From Tsukamurella sp. TY48 (lineage in GTDB: Bacteria; Actinomycetota; Actinomycetes; Mycobacteriales; Mycobacteriaceae), in NCBI RefSeq assembly GCF_019656655.1, contig NZ_BPMV01000001.1:1426001-1490000 (forward strand): a DNA stretch of 64,000 nucleotides, in the 5' to 3' direction. Below the pieces are notes generated by a model. That model did no database searches, had not been told where the DNA came from, and saw only the letters and a list, made by a program, of their open reading frames with translations. Shown here in pieces: positions 8,582 to 17,142 of this stretch; position 1 is the first letter of the stretch; each line of letters opens with the position of its first letter. The translations under genes were made by a program, and so were the position numbers.

Positions 8582-9106
8582 TCAATTAGGTGCGGTCCGG
8601 GTCAGGCCCGCCAGGAGATCCCAGGTGCGCTGCTGCGCGCGGCGACCGCCGAGATCGGTCTGGGTGACGCACAGCTCGGTGGCACCGGCATCGACGTACC
8701 TGCGCAGCCCGGCCGCCACCTCGTCCTCGTCGCCGATGAGCGCGAGGCCGATCGGGTGCGCGGCTCCCTCGGCCGCCAGCACCGACCGGTACGAGGGGAT
8801 GGTGGCGTAGAAATCCAGTGCGGGACGGACGATCTCGCGCACGCCGTCGGCATCGTCGGTCACGATCGCGACCACTCCCGCCACCACCCGGCGCGGTGCC
8901 CCACCGGATCCGGCGAGCAGGCCCGGCACCACCCGGTCCGCGATGGTGCGCGGGCCGGTCAGGAACGGGATCGAGCCGTCGGCAAGCTCGGCCACGTGGT
9001 TCGCAGCGCCCTCGCGCTGCCACAGTGCGACGCCGATGTCCACGCTCAGCCGGGAGGTCATGCCGCCCATGCTGCCGCCGACGGTGCGCGGCGGCCACCG
9101 AATTCC
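8582..9106 (-). pseudogene. Remnant of an LLM-class F420-dependent oxidoreductase (C-terminal half only)
   Basis: The frame encodes about 175 residues (first ATG at 9070) that match only the second half of luciferase-like F420-dependent oxidoreductases. Visible are TGPRTIADRVVP, the PSYRSVLAAEGA segment and the terminal GATELCV. Family members are near 270-300 residues, so the N-terminal barrel half with much of the flavin pocket is missing. Going upstream, the frame stops at 9107-9109, 16 bases before the TetR stop, so no room is left for the rest. I read it as a 5'-deleted decayed gene, not a functional short protein. Confidence 0.65.
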
Positions 9107-9125
9107 TCAGCGCACGCCGAAGGGA

Positions 9126-9698
9126 TCAGCGCGGCGCGTCGAGCATGTGCCGGACCAACGCGAGGAGTTCCTCGATCTGCTCATCGGTGGCCACGTGCCG
9201 GCCGCCGCTGAGTGCGGCGTTGTAGTAGAGCCCGTCGCCCATGAGGATCACCGCGCGGGCGGCGGCCTCGTCGGACACCTGCTCGGTGAGCGTGGCCAGC
9301 CAGCGCTGCTGCATCGACTGGATGGCCTCCTGCGCGCGAGCATTGGCCACCTGGCTCAGCCGCAGCACCGCGACGATCGTGCGATCGAGCGGGGTATCGG
9401 CGTAGTTCGAGGTGCGCACGTAGTAGTCCACGGCCCCCTCGGGCGCCGCGCGCATCAGCTCGACGTCGTCGTCGACCAGCTCGTCCAGCCGCCCGATCAG
9501 GCCCTCCACCAGGGCGTCCTTGGAGCCGAAGTGGTAGAGGAGTCCGCCCTTGCTCACGCCCGCCTCCGCGGCGACCGCTTCGAGGGTGGCCGCGCGCTCG
9601 CCGTGCTCGATGAGGATCCGCACGTAGGCGTCGAGCAGTTTGGCGCGGGCTGCGGGTGGGGGTGGCACAGCACGAATGGTAACCGTGGTCACGCGCAC
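9126..9698 (-). CDS. TetR-family transcriptional repressor
   Basis: Up to 190 residues. A TetR helix-turn-helix covers about residues 15-65 (LEAVAAEAGVSKGGLLYHFGSKDALVEGL); the C-terminal ligand domain shows no readable specificity. The annotated start is GTG at 9698; other GTGs lie within the first 11 codons, and a start near residue 10 would fit the family better. It is divergent from an MFS pump, the classic repressor-pump arrangement, and a palindrome lies between them. It probably represses the pump and itself until an effector binds (inference from layout). Confidence 0.85.
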   Translation of the reverse strand: MRVTTVTIRAVPPPPAARAKLLDAYVRILIEHGERAATLEAVAAEAGVSKGGLLYHFGSKDALVEGLIGRLDELVDDDVELMRAAPEGAVDYYVRTSNYADTPLDRTIVAVLRLSQVANARAQEAIQSMQQRWLATLTEQVSDEAAARAVILMGDGLYYNAALSGGRHVATDEQIEELLALVRHMLDAPR

Positions 9699-9707
9699 TG
9701 GTTTCTA

Positions 9708-9723
9708 TACCGTCCAGTTGGTA
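9708..9723. promoter_or_regulatory. Probable TetR operator between repressor and MFS pump
   Basis: TACCGTCCAGTTGGTA has matching TACC/GGTA arms and lies in the 69-base gap between the divergent tetR and MFS genes, where it would block both promoters. Its sequence differs from the TTAC(n6)GTAA sites elsewhere in the window. Confidence 0.55.
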
Positions 9724-9767
9724 CAGTAACGATGCGAATCACTCACCACTACCGACGGACGTGCGAC

Positions 9768-11318
9768 ATGACCACCCTCACCACCCCGACCTCGACGGCG
9801 ACGCCGCGGGCCACGATGCGCGACTGGTGCGCATTGGCGGTGTTGATGCTGCCGGTCCTGCTCGTCTCGGTGGACGGCACGGTGCTCGGTTTCGCGCTCC
9901 CCTCGATCGCCGCCACCCTCGGCCCCACCGCCGCGCAGCAGCTGTGGATCATCGACGTGTACCCGCTGGTGCTCGCCGGCCTGCTGGTGTCGATGGGCAG
10001 CCTGGGCGACCGGTTCGGCCGCCGTCGTCTGCTCCTGATCGGCGCCACCGGCTTCGCGGCCATGTCCGTGGTGGCGGCGTACTCCCCCACGGCGGGCGCG
10101 CTCATCGCGGCCCGCGCCGGCCTGGGCTTCTTCGGCGCCATGCTGATGCCGTCCACGCTCTCGCTGCTGCGCAACATCTTCGTGGACGCGAACCAGCGGC
10201 GGCTCGCGATCGCCGTGTGGGCGTCCTGCTTCGCGGCCGGTGCCGCGCTGGGTCCCATCGTGGGCGGCCTACTGCTGGAGTACTTCTGGTGGGGCTCGGT
10301 GTTCCTGCTCGCGGTGCCGGTGCTGATCCCGCTGCTGGCCCTGGCGCCCGTCTTCATCCCGGAGTCGCGCGATCCCGCGCCGGGCCGGATCGACCCCGTC
10401 AGCATCGTGCTCTCGCTGCTCGCGCTCACGCCGATCGTCTACGCGGTCAAGAGCCTGGCCAAGGGCGGCGATCTGGTGAACACCCTGGTGCCGGCGCTGA
10501 TCGGCGTGATCGCCACCGTCGCCTTCGTGCGGCGCCAGTTGCGCCGGCCCAATCCGATGCTGGACATGCGGTTGTTCCGCAACCGGCAGTTCTCCGGTTC
10601 GGTGGCGGTGAACCTGCTCGCGGTGTTCTCGCTGATCGGCTTCATGTTCTTCATCAGCCAGCACCTGCAGCTGGTGATCGGACAGAGCCCGATGCAGGCC
10701 GCGATCGCGCTGCTGCCCGGCATGCTCGCCACGATGGTCGCGGGCCTGGTGGTGGTGCGCGTGGTGCGGCACATCGCGCCCGCGGTCGTGGTGGCCGGCG
10801 GCCTCACGCTGGCGGCCGTGGCCTACGTGCTCATCGCGTTGTTCGCCTCCCCCGATTCGGTGACGGTGATCCTGGGCGCCTTCGCCCTGCTGGGCATGGG
10901 CGTCGGTGCCACGGAGACGATCTCGAACGACCTCATCGTCTCGTCGGTGCCGGCCGAGAAGGCGGGTGCGGCGTCGGCGGTCTCGGAGACCGCCTACGAG
11001 ATGGGCACGGTGCTCGGCACCGCCGTGCTGGGGTCGATCCTGGCCGGCGCCTACACCGCGAATCTCGCGCTGCCCGCCGGGATGGACGCCGCGCAGGCGG
11101 CGGCCGCATCGGAGACCCTGGCCGGCGCGCATCACGTGGCCGGGCAACTCCCCGCGGACATCGGGTCGGCGCTGATCGGTGCCGCGGATCAGGCCTTCGA
11201 GACCGGCGTGGTGATCACCTCCTCGATCGGCGCGGTGCTCATGCTGGCCGCCGCCGCGATCGCCTGGTACACGCTGCGCGCCCCGGCATCGTCGACCGTG
11301 GCGACCGAGTCCCGGTAG
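9768..11318 (+). CDS. MFS multidrug efflux transporter, DHA2 (14-TMS) type
   Basis: A 516-residue polytopic membrane protein. The first helix carries the family-specific LLVSVDGTVLGFALPSI, followed by the loop motif GDRFGRRRLLLIG between helices 2 and 3. About fourteen hydrophobic segments can be counted, which places it with QacA/EmrB-like proton-drug antiporters. It should export hydrophobic or cationic compounds; the substrate is unknown. I chose the ATG at 9768; an in-frame ATG at 9732 would lie only eight bases beyond the operator. Its 3' end overlaps the convergent small gene (11189-11518) by 130 bases. Confidence 0.88.
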   Translation: MTTLTTPTSTATPRATMRDWCALAVLMLPVLLVSVDGTVLGFALPSIAATLGPTAAQQLWIIDVYPLVLAGLLVSMGSLGDRFGRRRLLLIGATGFAAMSVVAAYSPTAGALIAARAGLGFFGAMLMPSTLSLLRNIFVDANQRRLAIAVWASCFAAGAALGPIVGGLLLEYFWWGSVFLLAVPVLIPLLALAPVFIPESRDPAPGRIDPVSIVLSLLALTPIVYAVKSLAKGGDLVNTLVPALIGVIATVAFVRRQLRRPNPMLDMRLFRNRQFSGSVAVNLLAVFSLIGFMFFISQHLQLVIGQSPMQAAIALLPGMLATMVAGLVVVRVVRHIAPAVVVAGGLTLAAVAYVLIALFASPDSVTVILGAFALLGMGVGATETISNDLIVSSVPAEKAGAASAVSETAYEMGTVLGTAVLGSILAGAYTANLALPAGMDAAQAAAASETLAGAHHVAGQLPADIGSALIGAADQAFETGVVITSSIGAVLMLAAAAIAWYTLRAPASSTVATESR

Positions 11319-11518
11319 TCCCGGATCCGTTGCGCCGCAGCACGCGCGACCACCGCGTACTCGGCGAGCGCTGCGGCGGCGCGGGCGGCGAATTCCGCCG
11401 TCCCGGGAGCCGAAGCCGCGGACCAGGCCCGCGCCGCGGCGTCGCGCTCCGCGGCCGCGGCCTCCCAGCGGCGTGCGAGAGAGTCCAGATCGCTCAACCG
11501 CACCTCGTCACCCGGCAT
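11189..11518 (-). CDS. Small helical protein, EspC/WXG100-like
   Basis: A 109-residue, alanine-rich, almost wholly helical protein (long amphipathic stretch residues 8-75) ending its core with RIRDYRDSVATVDDAGA. This resembles the helical hairpin with a late Tyr...Asp of EspC-like ESX-associated proteins. The ATG overlaps the end of the DUF1023 hydrolase gene by 11 bases, which argues for translational coupling and a real gene. In many actinobacteria DUF1023 hydrolases sit next to such proteins. No YxxxD/E secretion signal is obvious, so secretion is not claimed. The last 43 codons lie antisense to the MFS gene. Confidence 0.55.
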   Translation of the reverse strand: MPGDEVRLSDLDSLARRWEAAAAERDAAARAWSAASAPGTAEFAARAAAALAEYAVVARAAAQRIRDYRDSVATVDDAGARSVYQAIAAAASMSTAPIEEVITTPVSKA

Positions 11519-12722
11519 CGCCGGACCGTCCCGCCAGGACCCTGCCGAATTCGGCGAGGGCGGGCGAATCCGGGTCGAGGTAGCCGGAGTGCGCGCCCCG
11601 CGGCCCGGTCGGACCCTCGACGGTGATCGCCTTCGCCCCGAAGGACTCCGCCGCCGGATCGTTCCCGACGCCGAATCCGGTCAGCCCCGGCGCCGCACCG
11701 AGCGCCACGCCGAGGGCACGCGCGAGGAAGGTGCCCGGCGGGACCGGATCGTCGGGATCACGCGCCACGTAGACCCCCTCGGCCAGCCCGAGCTCCGCCG
11801 CGCGGTGCACGGGTCCGGTTCCGGGAGAACCGAAGAGCACCATCGCATCGACGGTGCCGGACAGTGCGCCGCCCCTTCCCGCGATCGCCGCCGTGGTCGA
11901 TCCGTAGCTGTGCCCGAAGACCACGGTGCGGGAACCGGCGGGGCTCAGCCGACCCAACGCGGCCAGATCGTCGCGCAGTAGCGCCGCACCCCGCTCCGCG
12001 GAGCGGGTGGTGCTCACCTGCGCGAGGGCGCCGCGCCCCGACGGTGCGTCGTACCCGATCCACGCGACCGTCGCCACCGCCGCTCCCGGGTCCGCCCGGC
12101 GGGCCGCCGCGTACAGCTGCGCCGCCCCGCCGCCCACCGCGCCCAGCGAGCCGGCGGTGGTCCCCATTCCGGGTACCAGGACGCCCACGTGATCGGCGGC
12201 GGCCAGATCGCCGATCGCCACCACCACCGCACCGTCGCCACGGAAGGCGTGCGGGTCGTAGGTGAGCAGGTGCACGGGCACGGGCGCGCCCGTGCTCGGG
12301 TCGACGGTGCGGTCCAACTCCGCCAACCGGCCGGCCACCGATTCGGCCGTGGCCAGCAGCCGGCGCTGCGCCGCGCTGAGCCGGCCGCCGGACCGCAGCC
12401 GCTGCAGATCCGCTGCCAGGCGGGCACGGTTGTCGCGGTCCCGGGCCACAGCCGACGGGGTGCGCGGCGCGGGTGCGCGAGGCGCGGGTGCGCGAGGCGC
12501 GGGTGCCGGCGGTGCACCCGGTGCCACCGCCGCGGGTAGCTCGATGGCCGCGAGCCGCTCCGCGAGTCCCGGTCCCGCCCGCGCGATCTCCGCCTCCGCG
12601 CGCCGGAGCGCGGCATCGAGTTCGGCCGCCGCCCGCGCCTCGTACCCCGACCAGCGGTCGTACGCCTGCGCCGCCGCACCCCGCCACGTCTCCGGCGCCC
12701 GCAGCGCCACGTCCTCCGCCAT
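11508..12722 (-). CDS. DUF1023-type alpha/beta hydrolase
   Basis: A 404-residue protein. Residues 1-60 are a helical, WXG-like segment (ETWRGAAAQAYDRW). A linker around 64-90 contains three tandem APAPR-like units, a visible 15-base repeat near 12473-12515. The catalytic part has VLVPGMGTT, the nucleophile elbow GHSYGS and a late histidine in AHSGYLD, which fit the serine-hydrolase triad of DUF1023. Substrate is unknown. The helical N-terminus plus the downstream EspC-like protein suggests a toxin/effector-like or envelope role, but no signal peptide is present. The start ATG at 12722 lies in a 150-base gap divergent from endonuclease IV. Confidence 0.8.
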   Translation of the reverse strand: MAEDVALRAPETWRGAAAQAYDRWSGYEARAAAELDAALRRAEAEIARAGPGLAERLAAIELPAAVAPGAPPAPAPRAPAPRAPAPRTPSAVARDRDNRARLAADLQRLRSGGRLSAAQRRLLATAESVAGRLAELDRTVDPSTGAPVPVHLLTYDPHAFRGDGAVVVAIGDLAAADHVGVLVPGMGTTAGSLGAVGGGAAQLYAAARRADPGAAVATVAWIGYDAPSGRGALAQVSTTRSAERGAALLRDDLAALGRLSPAGSRTVVFGHSYGSTTAAIAGRGGALSGTVDAMVLFGSPGTGPVHRAAELGLAEGVYVARDPDDPVPPGTFLARALGVALGAAPGLTGFGVGNDPAAESFGAKAITVEGPTGPRGAHSGYLDPDSPALAEFGRVLAGRSGDAG

Positions 12723-12872
12723 GGCGCCACGCTAGGCCGCGATCATCGGCCGGACCCAGTCCCACACGGCGCGGGCGCGGCTCCGTCCACAGGACCGCGG
12801 TCCTCCACAGGCACTCCGTCGCAGTTGTGCGCTCCCTCGCCAGCGACCGCCGCGGGGCAATAGGCTGGAGCC

Positions 12873-13643
12873 ATGCGTATCGGTGCCCACGTCCGCAGCG
12901 ACACCCATCCCGTCGAGACCGCGGAGAGCCTCGGTGTGGACGTGATCCAGATGTTCGTCGCGGACCCGCAGAGCTGGAAGAAGCCGGAGCCGCATCCGCA
13001 GGCCCAGGCGCTGCGCGACTCCCCGCTGGAGATCGTGGTGCACTCGGCGTACGTGATCAACGTGGCCAGCCTGAACAACCGGCTCCGGATGCCCTCCCGC
13101 AAGGCCGTGGAACAGCAGGCCGCCGCGGCGGCCGAGCTCGGCGCCTTCGGGCTCGTGGTGCACGGTGGGCACCTGCGCGAGGGGGAAGACCTGCAGGGCG
13201 GAATCGACAACTGGCGCAAGCTGTTCACCCGGCAGGAGGACAAGGGCGGCTTCGGCGTGCCGATCCTCATCGAGAACACCGCGGGCGGCGACGGCGCGAT
13301 CGCGCGGCAGCTCGACACCATCGCCCGGCTGTGGGACGCCGTGGGCGATCAGGGCGCCGGCTTCTGCCTGGACACCTGCCACGCGTGGGCCGGCGGCGAG
13401 GAGCTGCTCGGCATCGTCGAGCGGGTCCTGGCGATCACCGGCCGGATCGACCTGGTGCACCTGAACAACTCCCGCGACGAGTTCGATTCCGCACGGGACC
13501 GGCACGCGAACCTGCAGGACGGCACCATCGATCCCGATCTGCTGGCCGATGTGGCCCGCGCCGCGGGCGCACCGGTCATCCTGGAGACCCCGGCCGACGG
13601 CCTCGCCGACGACGTCGCCTACCTCAAGGAGGCCCTGCTGTGA
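12873..13643 (+). CDS. nfo: Deoxyribonuclease IV (AP endonuclease)
   Basis: A 256-residue TIM-barrel AP endonuclease for base-excision repair. The tri-metal ligands are readable: His57 (VVHSAY), His97 (VVHGGH), Glu134 (LIENT), Asp167 and His170 (CLDTCH), His196 (VHLNNS), Asp209 and His211 (DRHAN), and a Glu in ILETP near the end. It cuts the backbone 5' of abasic sites and also removes damaged 3' ends. Length is slightly short of E. coli Nfo but normal for the actinobacterial form. Its stop overlaps the GTG of the methyltransferase gene by four bases. Confidence 0.93.
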   Translation: MRIGAHVRSDTHPVETAESLGVDVIQMFVADPQSWKKPEPHPQAQALRDSPLEIVVHSAYVINVASLNNRLRMPSRKAVEQQAAAAAELGAFGLVVHGGHLREGEDLQGGIDNWRKLFTRQEDKGGFGVPILIENTAGGDGAIARQLDTIARLWDAVGDQGAGFCLDTCHAWAGGEELLGIVERVLAITGRIDLVHLNNSRDEFDSARDRHANLQDGTIDPDLLADVARAAGAPVILETPADGLADDVAYLKEALL

Positions 13644-14377
13644 GCACCCCCGACGGCGGCGGCGCACCGAAGCACGCCGCTCCCGACACCGTCGCCGTCC
13701 CCGACGGGATCGACCGGAGCGATCAGGAACGTGAGGAGGGCGGCATCGGGCCGCTCGCGCCCGCGGCGCTCGCGCGCGAGGAGAACCAGATCCGGGACGC
13801 GGACGCCTGGGACGCGCGCTACCGCTCCACCGACCTGGTGTGGGGGGCGCCGCCGGACCCGTGGATCGTCGAGCAGGTGACGATCCTGCCTCCCGGTCGG
13901 GCGCTCGACGTGGGCGCCGGCGAGGGCCGGCACGCGCTGTGGCTCGCCACCCGTGCCTGGGACGTGACCGCGATCGACTTCTCCCGGGTGGGCCTCGACA
14001 AGGCGGCCACCGTGGCCGCGCGGCAACCGCGCACCGTCCGCGCCCGCCTGCACTGGACCCCGCTCGACGTGACCGTCGACGAGATCCCGAACCAGCCCTT
14101 CGACCTCGCCCTGTGGGCCTACGTGCACCCCGAACCCGAGCAGCGTGCGGCGGCGATCGCCAAGGTCGCCGGGGCACTCGCTCCCGGCGGGCTGCTTCTG
14201 TTGCTGGCGCATGAGCGCCTGGAGGGCCACGACGGGCTGCCCACCTTCGGCGCCGCCGAGGTGTCCGCCGCCCTGCCGGAGGACATGGTGGTCGAGCACG
14301 TCGAGTGGCGAGAAAGTGATCCGCACCACGGAACGGGGGTTGACCTCGCGGTACGTGCGCGCCGTCGCTGGCAGTGA
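13640..14377 (+). CDS. Class I SAM-dependent methyltransferase
   Basis: A 245-residue protein with a polar disordered N-terminus of about 45 residues, then a Rossmann methyltransferase core. SAM motif I is ALDVGAGEGRHALWLA, followed by an acidic strand end in VTAIDFS and motif IV around FDLALWAYVHPE. The domain resembles thiopurine/tellurite-resistance-type small-molecule methyltransferases; the substrate is unknown. Start GTG at 13640 overlaps the nfo stop (GTGA), so translation is probably coupled to DNA repair enzyme synthesis. Confidence 0.82.
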   Translation: MSTPDGGGAPKHAAPDTVAVPDGIDRSDQEREEGGIGPLAPAALAREENQIRDADAWDARYRSTDLVWGAPPDPWIVEQVTILPPGRALDVGAGEGRHALWLATRAWDVTAIDFSRVGLDKAATVAARQPRTVRARLHWTPLDVTVDEIPNQPFDLALWAYVHPEPEQRAAAIAKVAGALAPGGLLLLLAHERLEGHDGLPTFGAAEVSAALPEDMVVEHVEWRESDPHHGTGVDLAVRARRRWQ

Positions 14378-14439
14378 CCTGAATCGCGCCGGAGTGCTTG
14401 CACTTGTTCGCACGAGGCGGGCGCGATAATATTCAGTTA

Positions 14440-14468
14440 TTACCGACTGGTAACTTACTGGCTGGTAA
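14440..14468 (+). promoter_or_regulatory. Tandem operators in the fadE5 promoter
   Basis: Two palindromes in a row: TTACCGACTGGTAA (14440-14453) and TTACTGGCTGGTAA (14455-14468), centred 15 bases apart, 49-77 bases before the fadE5 ATG. The arms match palindromes at fadA2/fabG4 and at the tetR gene, and the second almost matches the fadD site. This fits cooperative binding of TetR-family dimers. Confidence 0.65.
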
Positions 14469-14516
14469 CGACAGCTTGCAACACATCAGCTCGAATCACG
14501 AAGGTGGAACAGCCCC

Positions 14517-16349
14517 ATGGGCCATTACAAGAGCAACGTGCGCGACATCGAGTTCAACCTCTTCGAGGATCTCGGTGTCGGCGAGGTGCTGGCGTCCGGC
14601 GCGTACGGAGACCTCGACGCGGACACCGCCAAGGAGATGCTGCGCGAGGCGGCCCGTCAGGCTGAGGGCCCCATCGCCGAGTCCTTCGCCGAGGCCGACC
14701 GGAACCCGCCGGTCTTCGACCCCGAGACCCACGAGGCCAAGATCAACGAGGCCTTCAAGAAGTCGCAGGCGATCTTCGCCGACGGCGGCTGGGCCTACCT
14801 GGGCCTGAACGACGAGCTGGGCGGCACCGACGTGCCCCGCTCGCTGTACTGGGGCATCGGTGAGCTGTTCCTCGGCGCCAACCCGCCCATCTTCATGTTC
14901 GCCGCCGGCCCCGGCTTCGCGCAGATCCTGTTCGACGAGGGCACCGACGAGCAGAAGAAGTGGGCCAAGATCGCGGCCGACCGCAACTGGAACGCCACCA
15001 TGGTGCTCACCGAGCCGGACGCCGGCTCGGACGTGGGTGCGGGCCGCACCAAGGCCATCAAGCAGGAGGACGGCTCCTGGCACATCGAGGGTGTGAAGCG
15101 CTTCATCACCTCGGCGACCGTGGACGACATGTTCGAGTCCACCTTCCACCTCGTGCTGGCCCGCCCCGAGGGCGGCGCCCCCGGCACCAAGGGCCTCGGC
15201 CTGTACTTCGTGCCGAAGTACCACTTCGACGAGAACGGCAACCTGGGCGAGCACAACGGCGCCTTCGTGACCAACGTCGAGCACAAGATGGGCATCAAGT
15301 CCTCGACGACCTGTGAGCTCACCTTCGGTGGCCACGGCATCCCGGCCAAGGGCTGGCTCGTGGGCGAGGAGATCAAGGGCATCGCGCAGATGTTCAAGGT
15401 CATCGAGCACGCCCGCATGATGGTGGGCACCAAGGCCATCGGCACCCTGTCCACCGGTTACCTCAACGCGCTGGACTACGCCAAGCAGCGTGTGCAGGGC
15501 GCCGACCTGACCCAGATGGCCGATAAGACCGCGCCGCGCGTGACCATCACGCACCACCCGGACGTGCGCCGCTCGCTGCTCACCCAGAAGGCCTACGCCG
15601 AGGGCCTGCGCGCCGTGTACCTGTACACCGCCGCGCACCAGGACGTCCGCACCGCGACCCCGGTCTCGGGTGCCGACGAGGAGATGGCCTACAAGGTCAA
15701 CGACCTGCTGCTCCCGATCGTCAAGGGCGTCGGCTCCGAGCGCGCCTTCACGCTGCTCGGCACCGAGTCGCTGCAGACCTTCGGTGGTTCGGGCTTCCTG
15801 CAGGACTACCCGATCGAGCAGTACGTCCGCGACTCGAAGATCGACTCGCTGTACGAGGGCACCACCGCCATCCAGGCGCAGGACTTCTTCTTCCGCAAGA
15901 TCCTCCGGGACCGCGGCGCCGCCCTGGGCCACGTGGCCGGCGAGATCACCAAGTTCATCGAGGCCAACGCCGGCGGCCCCTTCGCCGCCGACGTCGCCCT
16001 GCTGAAGACCGCCGCCGAGGACGTGCAGGCCATGGCCGCCACGCTCACCGGTTTCGCGCTCGCCTCGCAGGAGGAGCCCAAGGAGCTGTACAAGGTGGGC
16101 CTCGGCTCGGTGCGCTTCCTGATGGCCTTCGGCGACCTGATGATCGGCTGGCGCCTGCTGCACCAGGCCGTCATCGCGCAGGCCAAGCTCGACGGTGGCG
16201 CGACCGGCGCCGACAAGTCCTTCTACGAGGGCAAGGTGGGTGTCGCGAAGTTCTTCGCCGCGAACATGCTGCCGCTGCTGACCTCGGTCAAGGACATCGT
16301 CGCCGCTGTCGACAACCAGGCGATGGAGCTGGACGAGGCCGCGTTCTGA
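14517..16349 (+). CDS. fadE5: Acyl-CoA dehydrogenase, FadE5 type
   Basis: A 610-residue acyl-CoA dehydrogenase, the length of mycobacterial FadE5 (about 611). It catalyses the first oxidation of beta-oxidation with FAD, giving trans-2-enoyl-CoA. Visible: [14 protein letters not shown] (substrate/flavin loop), the FITSATVDD strand region, ETFGGSG-like [20 protein letters not shown], and [10 protein letters not shown] with the expected catalytic glutamate. The extended C-terminal helical domain is typical of this long subclass. Strong codon bias suggests high expression. Controlled probably through the tandem operators at 14440-14468. A hairpin terminator follows. The acyltransferase, CoA-binding and YhgE genes now separate it from fadA2, its neighbour in M. 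tuberculosis. Confidence 0.94.
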   Translation: MGHYKSNVRDIEFNLFEDLGVGEVLASGAYGDLDADTAKEMLREAARQAEGPIAESFAEADRNPPVFDPETHEAKINEAFKKSQAIFADGGWAYLGLNDELGGTDVPRSLYWGIGELFLGANPPIFMFAAGPGFAQILFDEGTDEQKKWAKIAADRNWNATMVLTEPDAGSDVGAGRTKAIKQEDGSWHIEGVKRFITSATVDDMFESTFHLVLARPEGGAPGTKGLGLYFVPKYHFDENGNLGEHNGAFVTNVEHKMGIKSSTTCELTFGGHGIPAKGWLVGEEIKGIAQMFKVIEHARMMVGTKAIGTLSTGYLNALDYAKQRVQGADLTQMADKTAPRVTITHHPDVRRSLLTQKAYAEGLRAVYLYTAAHQDVRTATPVSGADEEMAYKVNDLLLPIVKGVGSERAFTLLGTESLQTFGGSGFLQDYPIEQYVRDSKIDSLYEGTTAIQAQDFFFRKILRDRGAALGHVAGEITKFIEANAGGPFAADVALLKTAAEDVQAMAATLTGFALASQEEPKELYKVGLGSVRFLMAFGDLMIGWRLLHQAVIAQAKLDGGATGADKSFYEGKVGVAKFFAANMLPLLTSVKDIVAAVDNQAMELDEAAF

Positions 16350-16375
16350 TAGCCGCCTCCGGCCTCTGATTCGAC

Positions 16376-16416
16376 GGGCGCCCCGACCACCACGACACGT
16401 GGCGGTCGGGGCGCCC
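16376..16416 (+). terminator. Terminator of fadE5
   Basis: A perfect 13-base-pair GC-rich stem (16376-16388 with 16404-16416) with a 15-base loop, 27 bases after the stop and followed by a short pyrimidine run. Confidence 0.85.
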
Positions 16417-16474
16417 TCGTTCCTCCACCGTAGGATCGACACCTGACCTGCGCCCTCGAACAGCGGAGACTCTC

Positions 16475-17140
16475 ATGGCGGATGCACAGCCGGACGACGT
16501 CCAGATCAGAGCCACCGATCTGGGTGTCGACGGGGAACACGGGCCGTTGTTCCAGGGCATCGACCTGGAGATCGCCCCGGGTTTCCACGCCATCCAGATG
16601 CCGGCCGGACCGGAGCAGAACGCGCTCCTGCTCACGCTCGCCGGACGGCTGAAGCCCAGCACCGGCACCGTCGAGGTGATGGGTGACACCACGCCGGCCG
16701 CGATCCGCAAGCACTGCGCCATCGCCGGATTCGAGGGCATCGACGAGCTGGACGACTCCGTGACCGTGGAGACCGTGCTCGCCGAACAGCGGCGGTGGCT
16801 GGCGCCCTGGTACTCGATGGTGCCGCTGAGCGCGGGCCGGCTCGAGATGGACCAGGTGTTCGGCCCCGTCGACCGGCCCGCCCCCACCGACCTCATCGTG
16901 GAGCTGAGCGATCTGCAGCAGCTCCTGCTGCGCATCACGCTGGCCCTGCTGAGCGACCGCCCCATCGTGATCGTGGGCGATCTGGAGCAGGTGCGCGACA
17001 ACCCCGGTCGCGCCGAGGCCGTGCAACGCCTGGGTGCGATCGCAGCCCGCTACACGGTGATCGTCGGCGTCACCAATCCCTTGGGCGGCGATGCGCCCGC
17101 GCACACCGATCACGACCGCCGCGCACTCCGGAAGGACTGA
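16475..17140 (+). CDS. ABC-ATPase-like protein with degenerate nucleotide-binding motifs, partner of YhgE/Pip
   Basis: A 221-residue protein laid out like an ABC transporter ATPase, but the core motifs are eroded. The Walker A place reads QMPAGPEQNALLL with no GKS/T lysine, the signature place reads ELSDLQQLLLRITLAL instead of LSGGQ, and Walker B survives as RPIVIVGDLEQ without a clear catalytic glutamate. It therefore probably does not hydrolyse ATP normally (inference). It ends two bases before the YhgE gene. A similar degenerate ATPase next to YhgE is, to my knowledge, recurrent in mycolic-acid bacteria, so a structural or regulatory partner role is likely. Confidence 0.75.
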   Translation: MADAQPDDVQIRATDLGVDGEHGPLFQGIDLEIAPGFHAIQMPAGPEQNALLLTLAGRLKPSTGTVEVMGDTTPAAIRKHCAIAGFEGIDELDDSVTVETVLAEQRRWLAPWYSMVPLSAGRLEMDQVFGPVDRPAPTDLIVELSDLQQLLLRITLALLSDRPIVIVGDLEQVRDNPGRAEAVQRLGAIAARYTVIVGVTNPLGGDAPAHTDHDRRALRKD

Positions 17141-17142
17141 CG

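Noticed and set aside
8586-9098. An alternative-frame ORF over the LLM remnant
   Set aside because: The frame at 8582-9070 carries recognisable LLM motifs; the other is Arg-rich shadow.
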